A DNA stretch of 64,000 nucleotides, taken from Bacilli bacterium (GTDB lineage: Bacteria; Bacillota_I; Bacilli_A; RF39; UBA660). The notes beneath the pieces were generated by a model. That model made no database searches. It was not told the origin of the DNA and saw only the letters and a list, made by a program, of their open reading frames with translations. Shown in pieces: positions 49,466-58,860 of the stretch (positions are counted from its first letter, which is position 1; the number at the start of each line of letters is the position of its first letter). The translations under genes and the position numbers were made by a program. The stretch is taken from positions 1 to 64,000 of the forward strand of contig JAQUWE010000006.1 in the NCBI GenBank assembly GCA_028693035.1, given 5' to 3'.

Positions 49466-52024
49466 ATGGAAAGCATTATAAAACGTATATTTGACTACTC
49501 ATTAGAAGAAATTATGGAAAAACGATTCTCTAGTTATTCCAAATCCATTATACAAGATCGTGCCTTACCAGATGTAAGGGATGGACTCAAACCCGTACAA
49601 AGAAGAATTTTATATGGGATGTATAAAGAAAGACATACCTATGATAAACCAACTGTAAAATCTGCACGTTGTGTAGGGGATATCATGGGTAAATACCATC
49701 CACATGGAGACTCTTCTATCTATGAAGCTATGGTTCGTATGAGCCAGTGGTGGAAACAAAATGCAATCTTAATTGATATGCAAGGAAACAATGGTTCCAT
49801 GGATGGCGATGGCGCAGCTGCTATGCGTTATACAGAAGCAAGACTTTCTAAAATGAGCAATGAACTAATCAACAAAGATATCGAAAAAGGAACGGTTATG
49901 ATGGCCCCTAACTTTGATGATACTTTGTCAGAACCAACTGTTCTACCAGCTCGTTTTCCAAACCTTCTTGTCAATGGAGCCAACGGCATTAGTGCGGGGT
50001 ATGCAACCAATATTCCTCCTCATAATTTAGGGGAAATTATTGATGCTACTATCAAAAGAATTGACAGCCCTAATTGTTATTTAGAAACCATCTTAGAAAT
50101 CGTAAAAGGACCTGATTTTCCAACAGGCGGGATTGCTCTTGGAAGAAAAGGACTCTTAGATGCTTTTAAAACAGGTCGTGGCAAGATGATGATAAGAGCA
50201 AAATATACAGTAGAAAAAACTAAAGCAAAAGAACAAATCATTATTACAGAAATTCCTTTTGATGTAAATAAAGCAGCTTTAGTTGCTAAAATCAATGACA
50301 TTAGAATTGATAAAAAAATAGAAGGAATCGCAGACGCAAGAGATGAATCGGATAGAGAAGATTCTGTACGTATCGCGATTGATCTAAAAAAAGATGCCAA
50401 CAGTGAACTCATTATCAATTATTTATTAAAAAATACCGATTTACAAATTTCATATAACTATAATATGGTAGCGATTGTTAATAAAAGACCAATGACACTA
50501 GGCATCCTTCCTATTTTAGATGCTTATGTAGCCCATCAAAAAGAGATTATTACCAAAAGAATTTCCTTTGATTTAGCGCATGCCAAAGAAGAAATGCATA
50601 TTGTAGAAGGACTTATCAAAGCTTTATCTATTTTAGATGAAGTCATTCGTATCATTCGTTCTAGTAAAAACAAAACCAATGCCAAAGAAAATTTATCAGA
50701 AAAATATGGGTTTACAGAAAGACAAGCAGAAGCAATTGTTGTTTTACAACTTTACCGTTTGTCTAATACAGATGTCACAGAACTTATGACAAGAAGAGAT
50801 AACTTAGCGATTATCATTAGTGGTTTAGAAGCTATTTTAAAAGATGAAAATAAACTACACAGTCAAATGAAAGACGAACTTAGAGCTATTAAAAAAGAAT
50901 ACGCTGTACCAAGAAAAACAGAAATCAGAGATGAAATCGAAGAAATTAAAATTGATACAACGCATCTTATTCCAAAAGAAGATGTTATTGTGGTTGCGAC
51001 CAAAGAAGGATACTTAAAAAGAGTGTCTATGCGTAGTTACAATAAAGAAGAGGAAACCCTTTTAAAAGAAGGAGATTATTCGATTGGGCTTTATGAGGCC
51101 AATACCTTAGATACTCTCTTACTTTTCACAGACAAAGGAAATTATTTATATGTACCTGTATACGATATTCCAGATCTAAAATGGAAAGAACTTGGTAAAC
51201 ATGTAAGTAATTTAGTACCTTTAGATCCTGATGAAAACATTGTATATTCTCTTTTAGTACCTGATTTCAGTGCTGACAAAGAAATCACTCTTTTCACACA
51301 AAATGGAATGGTCAAAAAGACAAAACTAAGTGATTATAAAGTTGTTAGATATTCAAAACCAATGGTCGCAATTAAGGTAAAAGATAAAGACAAAGTCGTA
51401 AGTGTTACGGAAAGCAATGGACAAAATGTCTTCATCGCAACGAGAAGAGGCTATGGTCTTAGATACGAAGCAAGTGAAATTCCTGTAACAGGACTTAAAG
51501 CAGCAGGTGTAAAAGCCATTACACTTAAAGAAGATGAGGTAGTAAGTGGAACCCTCTTTGATGATAGTGCAGAATATATTACTGTATTTACTTCTAAAAA
51601 TACTGGAAAAAGAATGAAAATAAGTGATTTTGAAGCAACAGCTCGTGCAAGACGCGGTTTACAAATTATCCGTGATGTCAAAACAAATCCTTATTATATT
51701 GAAAATATGTATATTATTTCTCATAAAATCCATGTAGGAATTAAATATAAAGAAGACTTTGGTACTTTAAAAATCACAGAACTTCCTATTGCAGACAGAT
51801 ATTCCGCAGGAACCAGTCTTGGCAATAAAGAAATCATTGAAACCTTTATAGAAAAAAATATCCCTATAAAAGAAACGATGCAAGAAGAATCTGTGCCAGA
51901 AGTAGTAGAAGTAATAGATACCAAAGAAGAACTAAAAGAAGAAACAAAATTAGAAACATTAGAAAAAGTAGATGAAAAAATCTACACCATAGAAGACTTT
52001 TTAGATGACTTTAAAATCGAATAA
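49466..52024 (+). CDS. parC: DNA topoisomerase IV subunit A
   Basis: [32 protein letters not shown] catalytic Tyr, C-terminal beta-pinwheel repeats. Confidence 0.93.
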   Translation: MESIIKRIFDYSLEEIMEKRFSSYSKSIIQDRALPDVRDGLKPVQRRILYGMYKERHTYDKPTVKSARCVGDIMGKYHPHGDSSIYEAMVRMSQWWKQNAILIDMQGNNGSMDGDGAAAMRYTEARLSKMSNELINKDIEKGTVMMAPNFDDTLSEPTVLPARFPNLLVNGANGISAGYATNIPPHNLGEIIDATIKRIDSPNCYLETILEIVKGPDFPTGGIALGRKGLLDAFKTGRGKMMIRAKYTVEKTKAKEQIIITEIPFDVNKAALVAKINDIRIDKKIEGIADARDESDREDSVRIAIDLKKDANSELIINYLLKNTDLQISYNYNMVAIVNKRPMTLGILPILDAYVAHQKEIITKRISFDLAHAKEEMHIVEGLIKALSILDEVIRIIRSSKNKTNAKENLSEKYGFTERQAEAIVVLQLYRLSNTDVTELMTRRDNLAIIISGLEAILKDENKLHSQMKDELRAIKKEYAVPRKTEIRDEIEEIKIDTTHLIPKEDVIVVATKEGYLKRVSMRSYNKEEETLLKEGDYSIGLYEANTLDTLLLFTDKGNYLYVPVYDIPDLKWKELGKHVSNLVPLDPDENIVYSLLVPDFSADKEITLFTQNGMVKKTKLSDYKVVRYSKPMVAIKVKDKDKVVSVTESNGQNVFIATRRGYGLRYEASEIPVTGLKAAGVKAITLKEDEVVSGTLFDDSAEYITVFTSKNTGKRMKISDFEATARARRGLQIIRDVKTNPYYIENMYIISHKIHVGIKYKEDFGTLKITELPIADRYSAGTSLGNKEIIETFIEKNIPIKETMQEESVPEVVEVIDTKEELKEETKLETLEKVDEKIYTIEDFLDDFKIE

Positions 52025-52102
52025 AAAGTCTTTTTTTTGTAGAGACAAACCTTTATTGTCAAATCTTTAGCCCCTTTGCATATACTACATTAGGTGATAA
52101 TC

Positions 52103-52483
52103 ATGGATAAAAAAGAGGCATTCAAAGAATTTGTAAAAGAAAATCCAAGACTCCTTAGTTTTGTCAAAAAAGGAGACATGACATGGCAAAAGTTTTATGA
52201 AATATACGATTTATATGGGGACAAGGACGAAGCATGGAAAGAATATACCGAAACAGAAGATAGAAGTGTAGAAGAACCAAAAGAAGCCGAAGAAACAGAA
52301 AAAAAAGAACCAGCGGATATAATGACATGGCTAAAAAATATTGATTTAGATAGCGTACAAAGTGGTGTAAACAGTTTACAAAGAGTAGTAGGACTCCTAA
52401 GTGATTTAGCGGCTCCAGAAGCTGTCAAAACCGCAACCGATACGTATAAACCAAGACCTTTATATAAACATTTTGAAGACTGA
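52103..52483 (+). CDS. YlbD-like protein
   Basis: FVKENPRLLSFVKKGDMTWQKFYEIYDLYG; followed by YlbE-like and RsmD. Confidence 0.75.
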   Translation: MDKKEAFKEFVKENPRLLSFVKKGDMTWQKFYEIYDLYGDKDEAWKEYTETEDRSVEEPKEAEETEKKEPADIMTWLKNIDLDSVQSGVNSLQRVVGLLSDLAAPEAVKTATDTYKPRPLYKHFED

Positions 52484-52704
52484 TGATATTAGACGTACAA
52501 TTTCGTATTAAAAATAACCCAATGTATCAAAATTATTTAAGAGAAAACTCATATTGGTATAAAGTTTTGTCTAGAAATCCAGATAGGATTAAAGAATTTG
52601 AAGACAAAGCCAAAGAACATTATGGTGCAAGACCTACAGATAAGATTGGCAAACTCCTAAGTACTATGGAAATGATTAACTCTATTGTCTCTACACTAAA
52701 ATAA
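52483..52704 (+). CDS. YlbE-like protein
   Basis: RIKNNPMYQNYLRENSYWYKVLSRNPDRIKEFEDKAKEHY. Confidence 0.75.
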   Translation: MILDVQFRIKNNPMYQNYLRENSYWYKVLSRNPDRIKEFEDKAKEHYGARPTDKIGKLLSTMEMINSIVSTLK

Positions 52705-52729
52705 TGATACAATAATTTGGGTGATGTAC

Positions 52730-53272
52730 ATGAAAATCATAAGTGGAAAATATAAAGGTAGAAAAATAGAAGGATTTGACATGGTAGGAACAAGACCTAC
52801 AATGGATCGCGTGAAAGAGTCCTTATTTGCCATGATTGGTCCAGAAGTAAGGGATAGTACTGTATTAGACTTATTTGGTGGCACAGGTTCTCTTGGACTA
52901 GAAGCTATCAGCAATGGTGCCAAAAGCTGTACTTTCGTCGATGTCAATCCAAAGGCTATCAAAACAATGAAAGAAACGGTTTCTAAAGTAGGGGTTACAG
53001 AACCAATAACCTATCTTTGCAAAGACTATAAAAAAGCATTAGAATCTTTTATAAGACAAGGTATACAGTTTGATCTTATTTTCTTAGATCCACCATACCA
53101 TCTTTGTATTATAGGTGCTATTTTAAAAATAATAAAAGAAGGCAATCTTTTAAAAGAAAATGGTATGATTGTTTGTGAATTTGAAGAAGAAAAACTAGAA
53201 TCAAATTCATTTACTCTTTATAAAGAAAGAACCTATGGTTCTAAAAATATTAAAATCTATAAGGAAAATTAA
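52730..53272 (+). CDS. rsmD: 16S rRNA (guanine966-N2)-methyltransferase
   Basis: MKIISGKYKGRKI, TRPTMDRVKESLF, VLDLFGGTGSLGLEA, FLDPPYH. Confidence 0.94.
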   Translation: MKIISGKYKGRKIEGFDMVGTRPTMDRVKESLFAMIGPEVRDSTVLDLFGGTGSLGLEAISNGAKSCTFVDVNPKAIKTMKETVSKVGVTEPITYLCKDYKKALESFIRQGIQFDLIFLDPPYHLCIIGAILKIIKEGNLLKENGMIVCEFEEEKLESNSFTLYKERTYGSKNIKIYKEN

Positions 53273-53343
53273 TTCCTTTTTTTTATGCCTTGCAAGGACT
53301 TTGTCACTTTCTTAAAATATATTGCAAGTAAGGAGGTGATAAA

Positions 53344-55458
53344 ATAAAGTATCCGTTTGTTAAACAAATAGGTTTGCAAGATTGTGCTTCTGCATCTTTA
53401 CTTATGGTTGTAAGATATTATAAAGGAAATATCTCTTTAGATATTCTTTCTGAACTTTGTAAAATCACAAGAAATGGAACCAGCGCTTTTCATATTATAG
53501 AAGCGGCTAAGAAGCTAGGAATAGAAGCAAAAGGAATGCACTGCGACATGGAAACACTCCTTCATACAAAAGTGAAACTCCCCTTGATTGCACATGTTAC
53601 TATGCATGGTACTTATCAGCATTTTGTTGTTATTTATGAAATTAATTATTTAAAAGAATATCTTTTGATTGCAGATCCAGCTGATAAAATAAAAAAAATA
53701 AAATGGAGTAAGTTTTCTCTCATTTATAATGAAACCATTGTCTTATTTACACCAAAAGAACTTGTTTCCTTTGCATCGACCTCTTTTATTGAAGTTATTA
53801 AAGGATGCATTATAAAATATAGAAATGATTTTTATCCTTTTCTTATTTATTCTTTTTTATATACTTTTCTTGCTATTTGTACAGCTTTTTATATAAATAT
53901 TTTCACATCTGCATTACAAGAGGGAGTAGACAAAAACTATATCTTATTTATTTCCATTTTATTTTTATTTTTTCATATTTTCAAAAATATATTTAATAGT
54001 TGCAGAAAAAAGATCTTAATTTATTTAAATCAGAAGATAGATTTTGTAATCACAACGGAGACTTTTTATTCTATTTTATCACTTCCTTATTCCTATTTTT
54101 TCAATCATAAGATAGGAGAAATCGCACTTCGTATGGGAGAAGTGGAACAAGTAAAAAATGTCATAGGACAAGTTTTTCTCTTTCTTTTTATTGATTTCTT
54201 TTTGATGGTAGCTTCTTTTCTTTTCCTTTATAAAATTCATTTTATATTGTCCATACTGGCTTTCCTTTTTCTAGTACTTGCTTTTGTCTTTTCTTATATC
54301 TATTCTAAAATTCTATATTCTGCTTCTAAAATTTTACAAGAGAAGAAAGCAAAAGAAACGACTGTCATGATAGAATCTTTGGTTGGGTATGAAACAGTAG
54401 GGGCTCTTAGTTTACAAAGAAAAAGAGCACTTCTTTATGCCAAAGAGCATATAAAAACTTTAGAAATTCAAAAGAAATTAAGTACCCTTATTACCCATAT
54501 TCATTTTATAAAAGAAATGCTTGGAAGCATAAGTACTTTATCCCTTTTTACAGTGGGTGCATTTCTGGTACTAGAAGAGAAAATAACCTTAGGAAATCTT
54601 TTAACCGCTTCTTTTCTTCTTACTTATTTTTTAGAGCCAGCATGGAACTTTTTAACAAGTCTTTCTTCTTATGAAGAAGCAAAAGTAGCTTTTGAAAATA
54701 TAAGCAATCTTTTTATGAAAAAAAAGGAAAAAGGTTTTCTGCACAATCAAATTAAGGGAGATATTTGTATTCAGAAATTGCATTATACCTATGATGAGCA
54801 AAACTATATATTTAAAGATTTATCTCTTGTTATAAACAAAGGTACCAAAGCAATGTTATTAGGGAAAAGTGGGGTAGGAAAAAGTACTCTTTTAAAATTG
54901 ATAAAGGGATATTACGAAGTAGAAGGCAGTCGCTTGTTTTTAGATAAAGCCGATATCCATTTATATAGTAGCGAAGCTATAAATCGTGATATTGGTTATA
55001 TTTCACAAAAAGAAGTCTTGTTTACCGATACTTTATATCATAATATTACGCTTTATAGAGAAGTGAAAGAAGAACATATATTAAGTGTTATTAAAATATG
55101 TGAGCTAGAACCATTACTAAAAAGATCTACGCTTGGTATCCATATGCAGATTGAAGAAGGAAGTACCAGTATATCTGGAGGGGAAAAGCAAAGAATTATT
55201 TTAGCGCGTTTTTTATTATCAAAATTTCAAATATATTTAATTGATGAAGGAACTAACCAAATGGATTTAGGATTGGAAAGAAAAATTTTAAAAAATATGT
55301 TTAAAGCCTTTCCGGGAAAAACTGTTTTATTTGTGTCACATAGAGTCGATAATTTAGATTTATTTGACGAGGTGATCCGTTTTGAGGAAGGGTATAAGGT
55401 TACACAAATCAGAAAAAATGATAAGGGAAAATATGTATACAAAAGTAACAATTTTTGA
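53344..55458 (+). CDS. Peptidase-containing ABC exporter (C39 peptidase, bacteriocin/RiPP PCAT type), inferred AUA start
   Basis: C39 Cys QDCASASLLM, His GTYQHFVVI, Asp ADPADK; TM domain; Walker A LGKSGVGKST, SISGGEKQRIILARFLL; AGGAGG SD 7-8 nt before ATA 53344. Confidence 0.9.
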   Translation: MKYPFVKQIGLQDCASASLLMVVRYYKGNISLDILSELCKITRNGTSAFHIIEAAKKLGIEAKGMHCDMETLLHTKVKLPLIAHVTMHGTYQHFVVIYEINYLKEYLLIADPADKIKKIKWSKFSLIYNETIVLFTPKELVSFASTSFIEVIKGCIIKYRNDFYPFLIYSFLYTFLAICTAFYINIFTSALQEGVDKNYILFISILFLFFHIFKNIFNSCRKKILIYLNQKIDFVITTETFYSILSLPYSYFFNHKIGEIALRMGEVEQVKNVIGQVFLFLFIDFFLMVASFLFLYKIHFILSILAFLFLVLAFVFSYIYSKILYSASKILQEKKAKETTVMIESLVGYETVGALSLQRKRALLYAKEHIKTLEIQKKLSTLITHIHFIKEMLGSISTLSLFTVGAFLVLEEKITLGNLLTASFLLTYFLEPAWNFLTSLSSYEEAKVAFENISNLFMKKKEKGFLHNQIKGDICIQKLHYTYDEQNYIFKDLSLVINKGTKAMLLGKSGVGKSTLLKLIKGYYEVEGSRLFLDKADIHLYSSEAINRDIGYISQKEVLFTDTLYHNITLYREVKEEHILSVIKICELEPLLKRSTLGIHMQIEEGSTSISGGEKQRIILARFLLSKFQIYLIDEGTNQMDLGLERKILKNMFKAFPGKTVLFVSHRVDNLDLFDEVIRFEEGYKVTQIRKNDKGKYVYKSNNF

Positions 55459-55846
55459 TGAAATAACAGAAGTACCCCATTATAGAAACTATGGTCTTTG
55501 CTTTCTTGTTTTTTGTATTCTTTTGCTACTGTTTTGTTTATACCCTTATACAAAACAAGAAACCTTTGTCGCAAAATTAGAAAAGCAACATTTTTTAATG
55601 GTTGTGATTCCCACGAAAAAGATTTCTTTGATTGATAAAAACAAATTTTATTATGCAAATAAAGTATATGGATTTAAAGTGGAAAGTATGGAAATGAGTG
55701 GGGATCAAAATAGTATTGTTCTCGTATTATATCTTAATAAAAAGATAGAGAGTAAACAAAATATTATTTGGATTGCCTTTGATAAAAAAAGGACAACAAT
55801 TATGGAGGAATTAATAAAAAAGGGAAAGAGAGGTTTTTCAATATGA
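55433..55846 (+). CDS. Short bitopic membrane protein, putative exporter accessory
   Basis: Single TM then extracytoplasmic domain; overlaps PCAT end and GG-peptide start (ATGA). Confidence 0.7.
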   Translation: MYTKVTIFDEITEVPHYRNYGLCFLVFCILLLLFCLYPYTKQETFVAKLEKQHFLMVVIPTKKISLIDKNKFYYANKVYGFKVESMEMSGDQNSIVLVLYLNKKIESKQNIIWIAFDKKRTTIMEELIKKGKRGFSI

Positions 55847-55983
55847 AAGAATTAAGTAAACAGGAACTGTTAAAAACAGAAGGGGGTTCTTTATCTGTAG
55901 GTGCTATTTTAGCAATCACAGGGGGGGTTATATTTTTGATAGGCGTTATTGATGGCTATACAAGGCCCTTAAAATGCAATTAG
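55843..55983 (+). CDS. Double-glycine leader peptide (bacteriocin-like precursor 1)
   Basis: MKELSKQELLKTEGG/SLSVGAILAITGGVIFLIGVIDGYTRPLKCN; ATGA-coupled to exporter operon; absent from the ORF track. Confidence 0.85.
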   Translation: MKELSKQELLKTEGGSLSVGAILAITGGVIFLIGVIDGYTRPLKCN

Positions 55984-56000
55984 GGTTGTGATGTAATATA
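55943..56000 (+). repeat. Direct repeat copy A (GG-peptide 3' end plus downstream promoter-like tail)
   Basis: 58 nt ending ...TACAAGGCCCTTAAAATGCAATTAGGGTTGTGATGTAATATA. Confidence 0.9.
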
Positions 56001-56017
56001 TTTGAGGTGAAAATATC

Positions 56018-56521
56018 ATGATTGAATATTTAGATTTAGTAGATGAACAAGATAACGTAATTGGAAGTGAAGATAGAAATATCATATATAAAAAAGGACT
56101 AAAAAATTACAGAACAGTTAACATTTTAATAATTAACGATGAAAATAAAGTCTTAGTTCAAAAAAGGACTGCTGATAGAAGAGTTTTCCCTAATAGATAT
56201 GATTTTTCAGCAGCTGGTCATTTAGATGTGGGTGAAGATTATAATACAGCTGCTTATAGAGAGTTAAAAGAAGAATTGGGAATAGAAACATCACTAGACG
56301 AATTGATGTATTTTAATCCTAACAAACACAATGTTAATTCTTTTAAAAAGTTATTTATTGGAAAATGGAATGGAGAATTTAGGTATGATGAATCTGCTGT
56401 TAAAGGAATAGAGTTTTTAACAAAAGATGAAATATTAAATTTAATGAAAAATAACAATGAGCTTTTTGTTCCAGATTATTATTTTGTTTTCAAATATATT
56501 AACGATTATAATTTAATATGA
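56018..56521 (+). CDS. Nudix hydrolase (IPP-isomerase-like subgroup)
   Basis: GHLDVGEDYNTAAYRELKEELGI Nudix box. Confidence 0.88.
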   Translation: MIEYLDLVDEQDNVIGSEDRNIIYKKGLKNYRTVNILIINDENKVLVQKRTADRRVFPNRYDFSAAGHLDVGEDYNTAAYRELKEELGIETSLDELMYFNPNKHNVNSFKKLFIGKWNGEFRYDESAVKGIEFLTKDEILNLMKNNNELFVPDYYFVFKYINDYNLI

Positions 56522-56545
56522 TATAAATTATTTTATATAATGATT

Positions 56546-56603
56546 GTGGTATAGATGTCTATACAAGACCTTTAAAATGTAATTAGGGTTGTGATATAAT
56601 ATA
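56546..56603 (+). repeat. Direct repeat copy B
   Basis: 50/58 identical to copy A by eye, no gaps; still encodes GIDVYTRPLKCN-stop. Confidence 0.9.
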
Positions 56604-56622
56604 ATTATTAGTAGGAAATAGT

Positions 56623-57138
56623 ATGATTTTAAAAAATATGGCTGGTATTTACATTTTAGATGGTGATAAAATTTTGTTATTAAAGAGGAGTAAAACTGAA
56701 TCTTTAAATGAATATTATAGCATTGGTGGAAGATTTGAACCAGATGAGTTAAATAATCCATTTAGATGTGTTATGAGGGAATTAGAGGAAGAAAGTGGCC
56801 TTTTGGAATCTCATTTGACTGATATAAAGTTAAAATATGTTTCTTTTAGAAATTATGGCAATTATATTACGCAAAATTATCTTTTCTTTGCAAAATTAAA
56901 AGATAAAGATATTATTTTAAAAGATTGTGATGAAGGAACTTTTGAATGGGTAAATATTGAAGATTTATTTTCTAAGAAAATGCCACCAACATCATTTGCT
57001 TGTCTTAAACATTATTTTAGTAACGAAGAAAAAAATGATAGCATCCTTATGGCGGCAGCAACAAATAATAATGGTTATGGCGAATACATTTTTACAGAAT
57101 TAGTATCGTTCGATAATTTTAATTTTGATAAAGAGTGA
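56623..57138 (+). CDS. Nudix hydrolase family protein
   Basis: GGRFEPDELNNPFRCVMRELEEESGL (Nudix box with irregular spacing). Confidence 0.8.
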   Translation: MILKNMAGIYILDGDKILLLKRSKTESLNEYYSIGGRFEPDELNNPFRCVMRELEEESGLLESHLTDIKLKYVSFRNYGNYITQNYLFFAKLKDKDIILKDCDEGTFEWVNIEDLFSKKMPPTSFACLKHYFSNEEKNDSILMAAATNNNGYGEYIFTELVSFDNFNFDKE

Positions 57139-57172
57139 TATCTTAAATATTTATTATGATCACTGTATTTTA

Positions 57173-57221
57173 GATTGATATACAGGCTTTTAAAATGCAA
57201 TTAGGACTACAGTATACTATA
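57173..57221 (+). repeat. Direct repeat copy C (diverged)
   Basis: GATTGATATACAGGCTTTTAAAATGCAATTAGGACTACAGTATACTATA aligns with A/B. Confidence 0.7.
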
Positions 57222-57268
57222 AATATAGTAGTAAAATCTTGGATTGATTTAAGAGAAGGAAAATTATA

Positions 57269-57703
57269 ATGATAACGTTAAATAAAAAAATAAAAGAAGT
57301 GAATTCAGAGAGAAGAGCGTGCTATGCAATATTAGAAACTTCTGATGAAAAAATTGCAGTAGTAAGACATACTGATTGGGGATTGATTTTTTTAGGTGGT
57401 AAAAAAGAAAAAAATGAAATTGCTGAAGAAACCATTAAAAGAGAAGTGCAAGAGGAAATCGGCTATAGTGTAGATTCCTTAGAATTTTATGAAACTATAG
57501 AAACTTACTACGATATTGTTTCAAAAGGAAAAAAATTATATTGTCATAATATTGCTGATATATATACTGGAAAAATTAAGGACAAAGTTCAAGAACCTAT
57601 AGAACCAGATACAACATTAGAAATGTATTATCCGAACGAATTATTTGGCAAAATGAAACTTGAGTTTCAAAATGTTATATTAGAAAAACTTTATAAAAAA
57701 TAA
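57269..57703 (+). CDS. Nudix hydrolase family protein
   Basis: GGKKEKNEIAEETIKREVQEEIGY Nudix box. Confidence 0.88.
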   Translation: MITLNKKIKEVNSERRACYAILETSDEKIAVVRHTDWGLIFLGGKKEKNEIAEETIKREVQEEIGYSVDSLEFYETIETYYDIVSKGKKLYCHNIADIYTGKIKDKVQEPIEPDTTLEMYYPNELFGKMKLEFQNVILEKLYKK

Positions 57704-57765
57704 TAATTTATATAAAACAAATGAAAAGTGTATGTGATTTTTCATACGACTAAAAGGAGGAATGC

Positions 57766-57933
57766 ATGCAAGTATTAAATAAAGAAGAACTATTAGAAAT
57801 AAAAGGTGGTGCCATTACAGGCACTTACATAAATGCAGTTGTAAAAGGAATAGAAGCACTATTAGAGGTTGGCAGAAGTTTAGGCACAGCCGTAAGAAGA
57901 TGGGTAGAAGGAAGTATATGTGGTCCTTTATAA
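57766..57933 (+). CDS. Double-glycine leader peptide (bacteriocin-like precursor 2)
   Basis: MQVLNKEELLEIKGG/AITGTYINAVVKGIEALLEVGRSLGTAVRRWVEGSICGPL; SD AAGGAGG; not in the ORF track. Confidence 0.85.
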   Translation: MQVLNKEELLEIKGGAITGTYINAVVKGIEALLEVGRSLGTAVRRWVEGSICGPL

Positions 57934-58073
57934 AAAAAAGTAAAAAATATAAACTCATTTTAGGCATTTTACTTTTTCCATTTTTAATGATTTTACTAAC
58001 CATTTGTACCCATATTTTGCTAGATGCAGGTATTTTATTAGGTAGTTTTATTAGAAAAAGTATTTCAATGTAA
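57918..58073 (+). CDS. Small hydrophobic protein, putative immunity protein or second peptide
   Basis: MWSFIKKSKKYKLILGILLFPFLMILLTICTHILLDAGILLGSFIRKSISM, overlapping the GG-peptide 2 end. Confidence 0.65.
   Translation: MWSFIKKSKKYKLILGILLFPFLMILLTICTHILLDAGILLGSFIRKSISM
57973..58070 (+). repeat. Direct repeat copy 1 flanking GNAT gene (inside small ORF)
   Basis: TTTTTCCATTTTTAATGATTTTACTAACC...TTAGAAAAAGTATTTCAAT. Confidence 0.95.
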
Positions 58074-58137
58074 AAGAAAAAAATATAGTTTAGTTCGTAA
58101 AATGACAATTTCAATTATAGAAATAAGGGTGAAACCA

Positions 58138-58761
58138 ATGAATTTGATTAATATAAAATCGGTAGAATCAAAAGAAAAATTAAGAGAAATTTTCACTTTT
58201 TTATCAAAAAGCTTCTACGAAGATGCCCTTTCACACAAAGAACACTATTTTATTATGTCCGAACGATATGAAGAAATGAAAGAACAATATAAAAAGGATA
58301 AAGAACTAATAATTTACATAGAAGAAGCTGGAAATATAGTAGGTGCATTAACATCTAAAAATATGGATTTAAAATCTAAAAAAATAACGCTAGGTGTTAT
58401 GGTAGTTGCTGAATCGCACAGAAAAAGAGGGTACGCAAGGTCACTAATACAAGAGTTTGAAAAAGCATGTAAGGAAAAAGGAATTGCACATATTGATTTA
58501 GGTGCTAGATTTAGAGCCTGTCCTTTTTATATCAATCAAGGTTATAAGCCTAAATTGATGGTGCAAGTATTTGATTTTGCTGGAATAGAAGATATAAAAA
58601 AAGCAAATATAGAACATTTAGAAATAGAAAAGGAATACCAAGGGGAAACCTATGGATTTATTATTTTTAATATTGATGGTGTAGACAAAGGAAAAATAAA
58701 CTATTTTGAAAGAAATGTTCCTACCGCACAAGCACAATATGTCTTTGAAAAAGATTTATAA
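58138..58761 (+). CDS. GNAT family N-acetyltransferase
   Basis: VMVVAESHRKRGYARSLIQEFEKACKEKGI (acetyl-CoA loop R-x-x-G-x-A), FYINQGYKPK. Confidence 0.87.
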   Translation: MNLINIKSVESKEKLREIFTFLSKSFYEDALSHKEHYFIMSERYEEMKEQYKKDKELIIYIEEAGNIVGALTSKNMDLKSKKITLGVMVVAESHRKRGYARSLIQEFEKACKEKGIAHIDLGARFRACPFYINQGYKPKLMVQVFDFAGIEDIKKANIEHLEIEKEYQGETYGFIIFNIDGVDKGKINYFERNVPTAQAQYVFEKDL

Positions 58762-58762
58762 T

Positions 58763-58860
58763 TTTTTCCGTTTTTAATGATTTTACTAACCATTTGTACC
58801 CATATTTTGCTAGATGCAGGTATTTTATTAGGTAGTTTTATTAGAAAAAAGTATTTCAAT
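58763..58860 (+). repeat. Direct repeat copy 2 flanking GNAT gene
   Basis: About 97 nt, differs from copy 1 by one substitution and a 1-nt A insertion; starts right after the GNAT stop codon. Confidence 0.95.

Noticed and set aside
39640-52024. parE/parC called as gyrB/gyrA
   Set aside because: Motifs alone do not separate them fully, but the ~650 aa B subunit and the A-subunit C-terminal features fit topo IV better; gyrA/gyrB are expected elsewhere.
53374-53376. TTG start for the C39 exporter as given in the ORF track
   Set aside because: No SD at suitable distance and it truncates the conserved peptidase N-terminus; AUA at 53344 fits better.
55433-58073. Lanthipeptide or radical-SAM RiPP classification
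   Set aside because: No LanM/LanB/LanC, YcaO or radical-SAM enzyme in the locus; only exporter and GG-leader peptides support an unmodified bacteriocin-like assignment.
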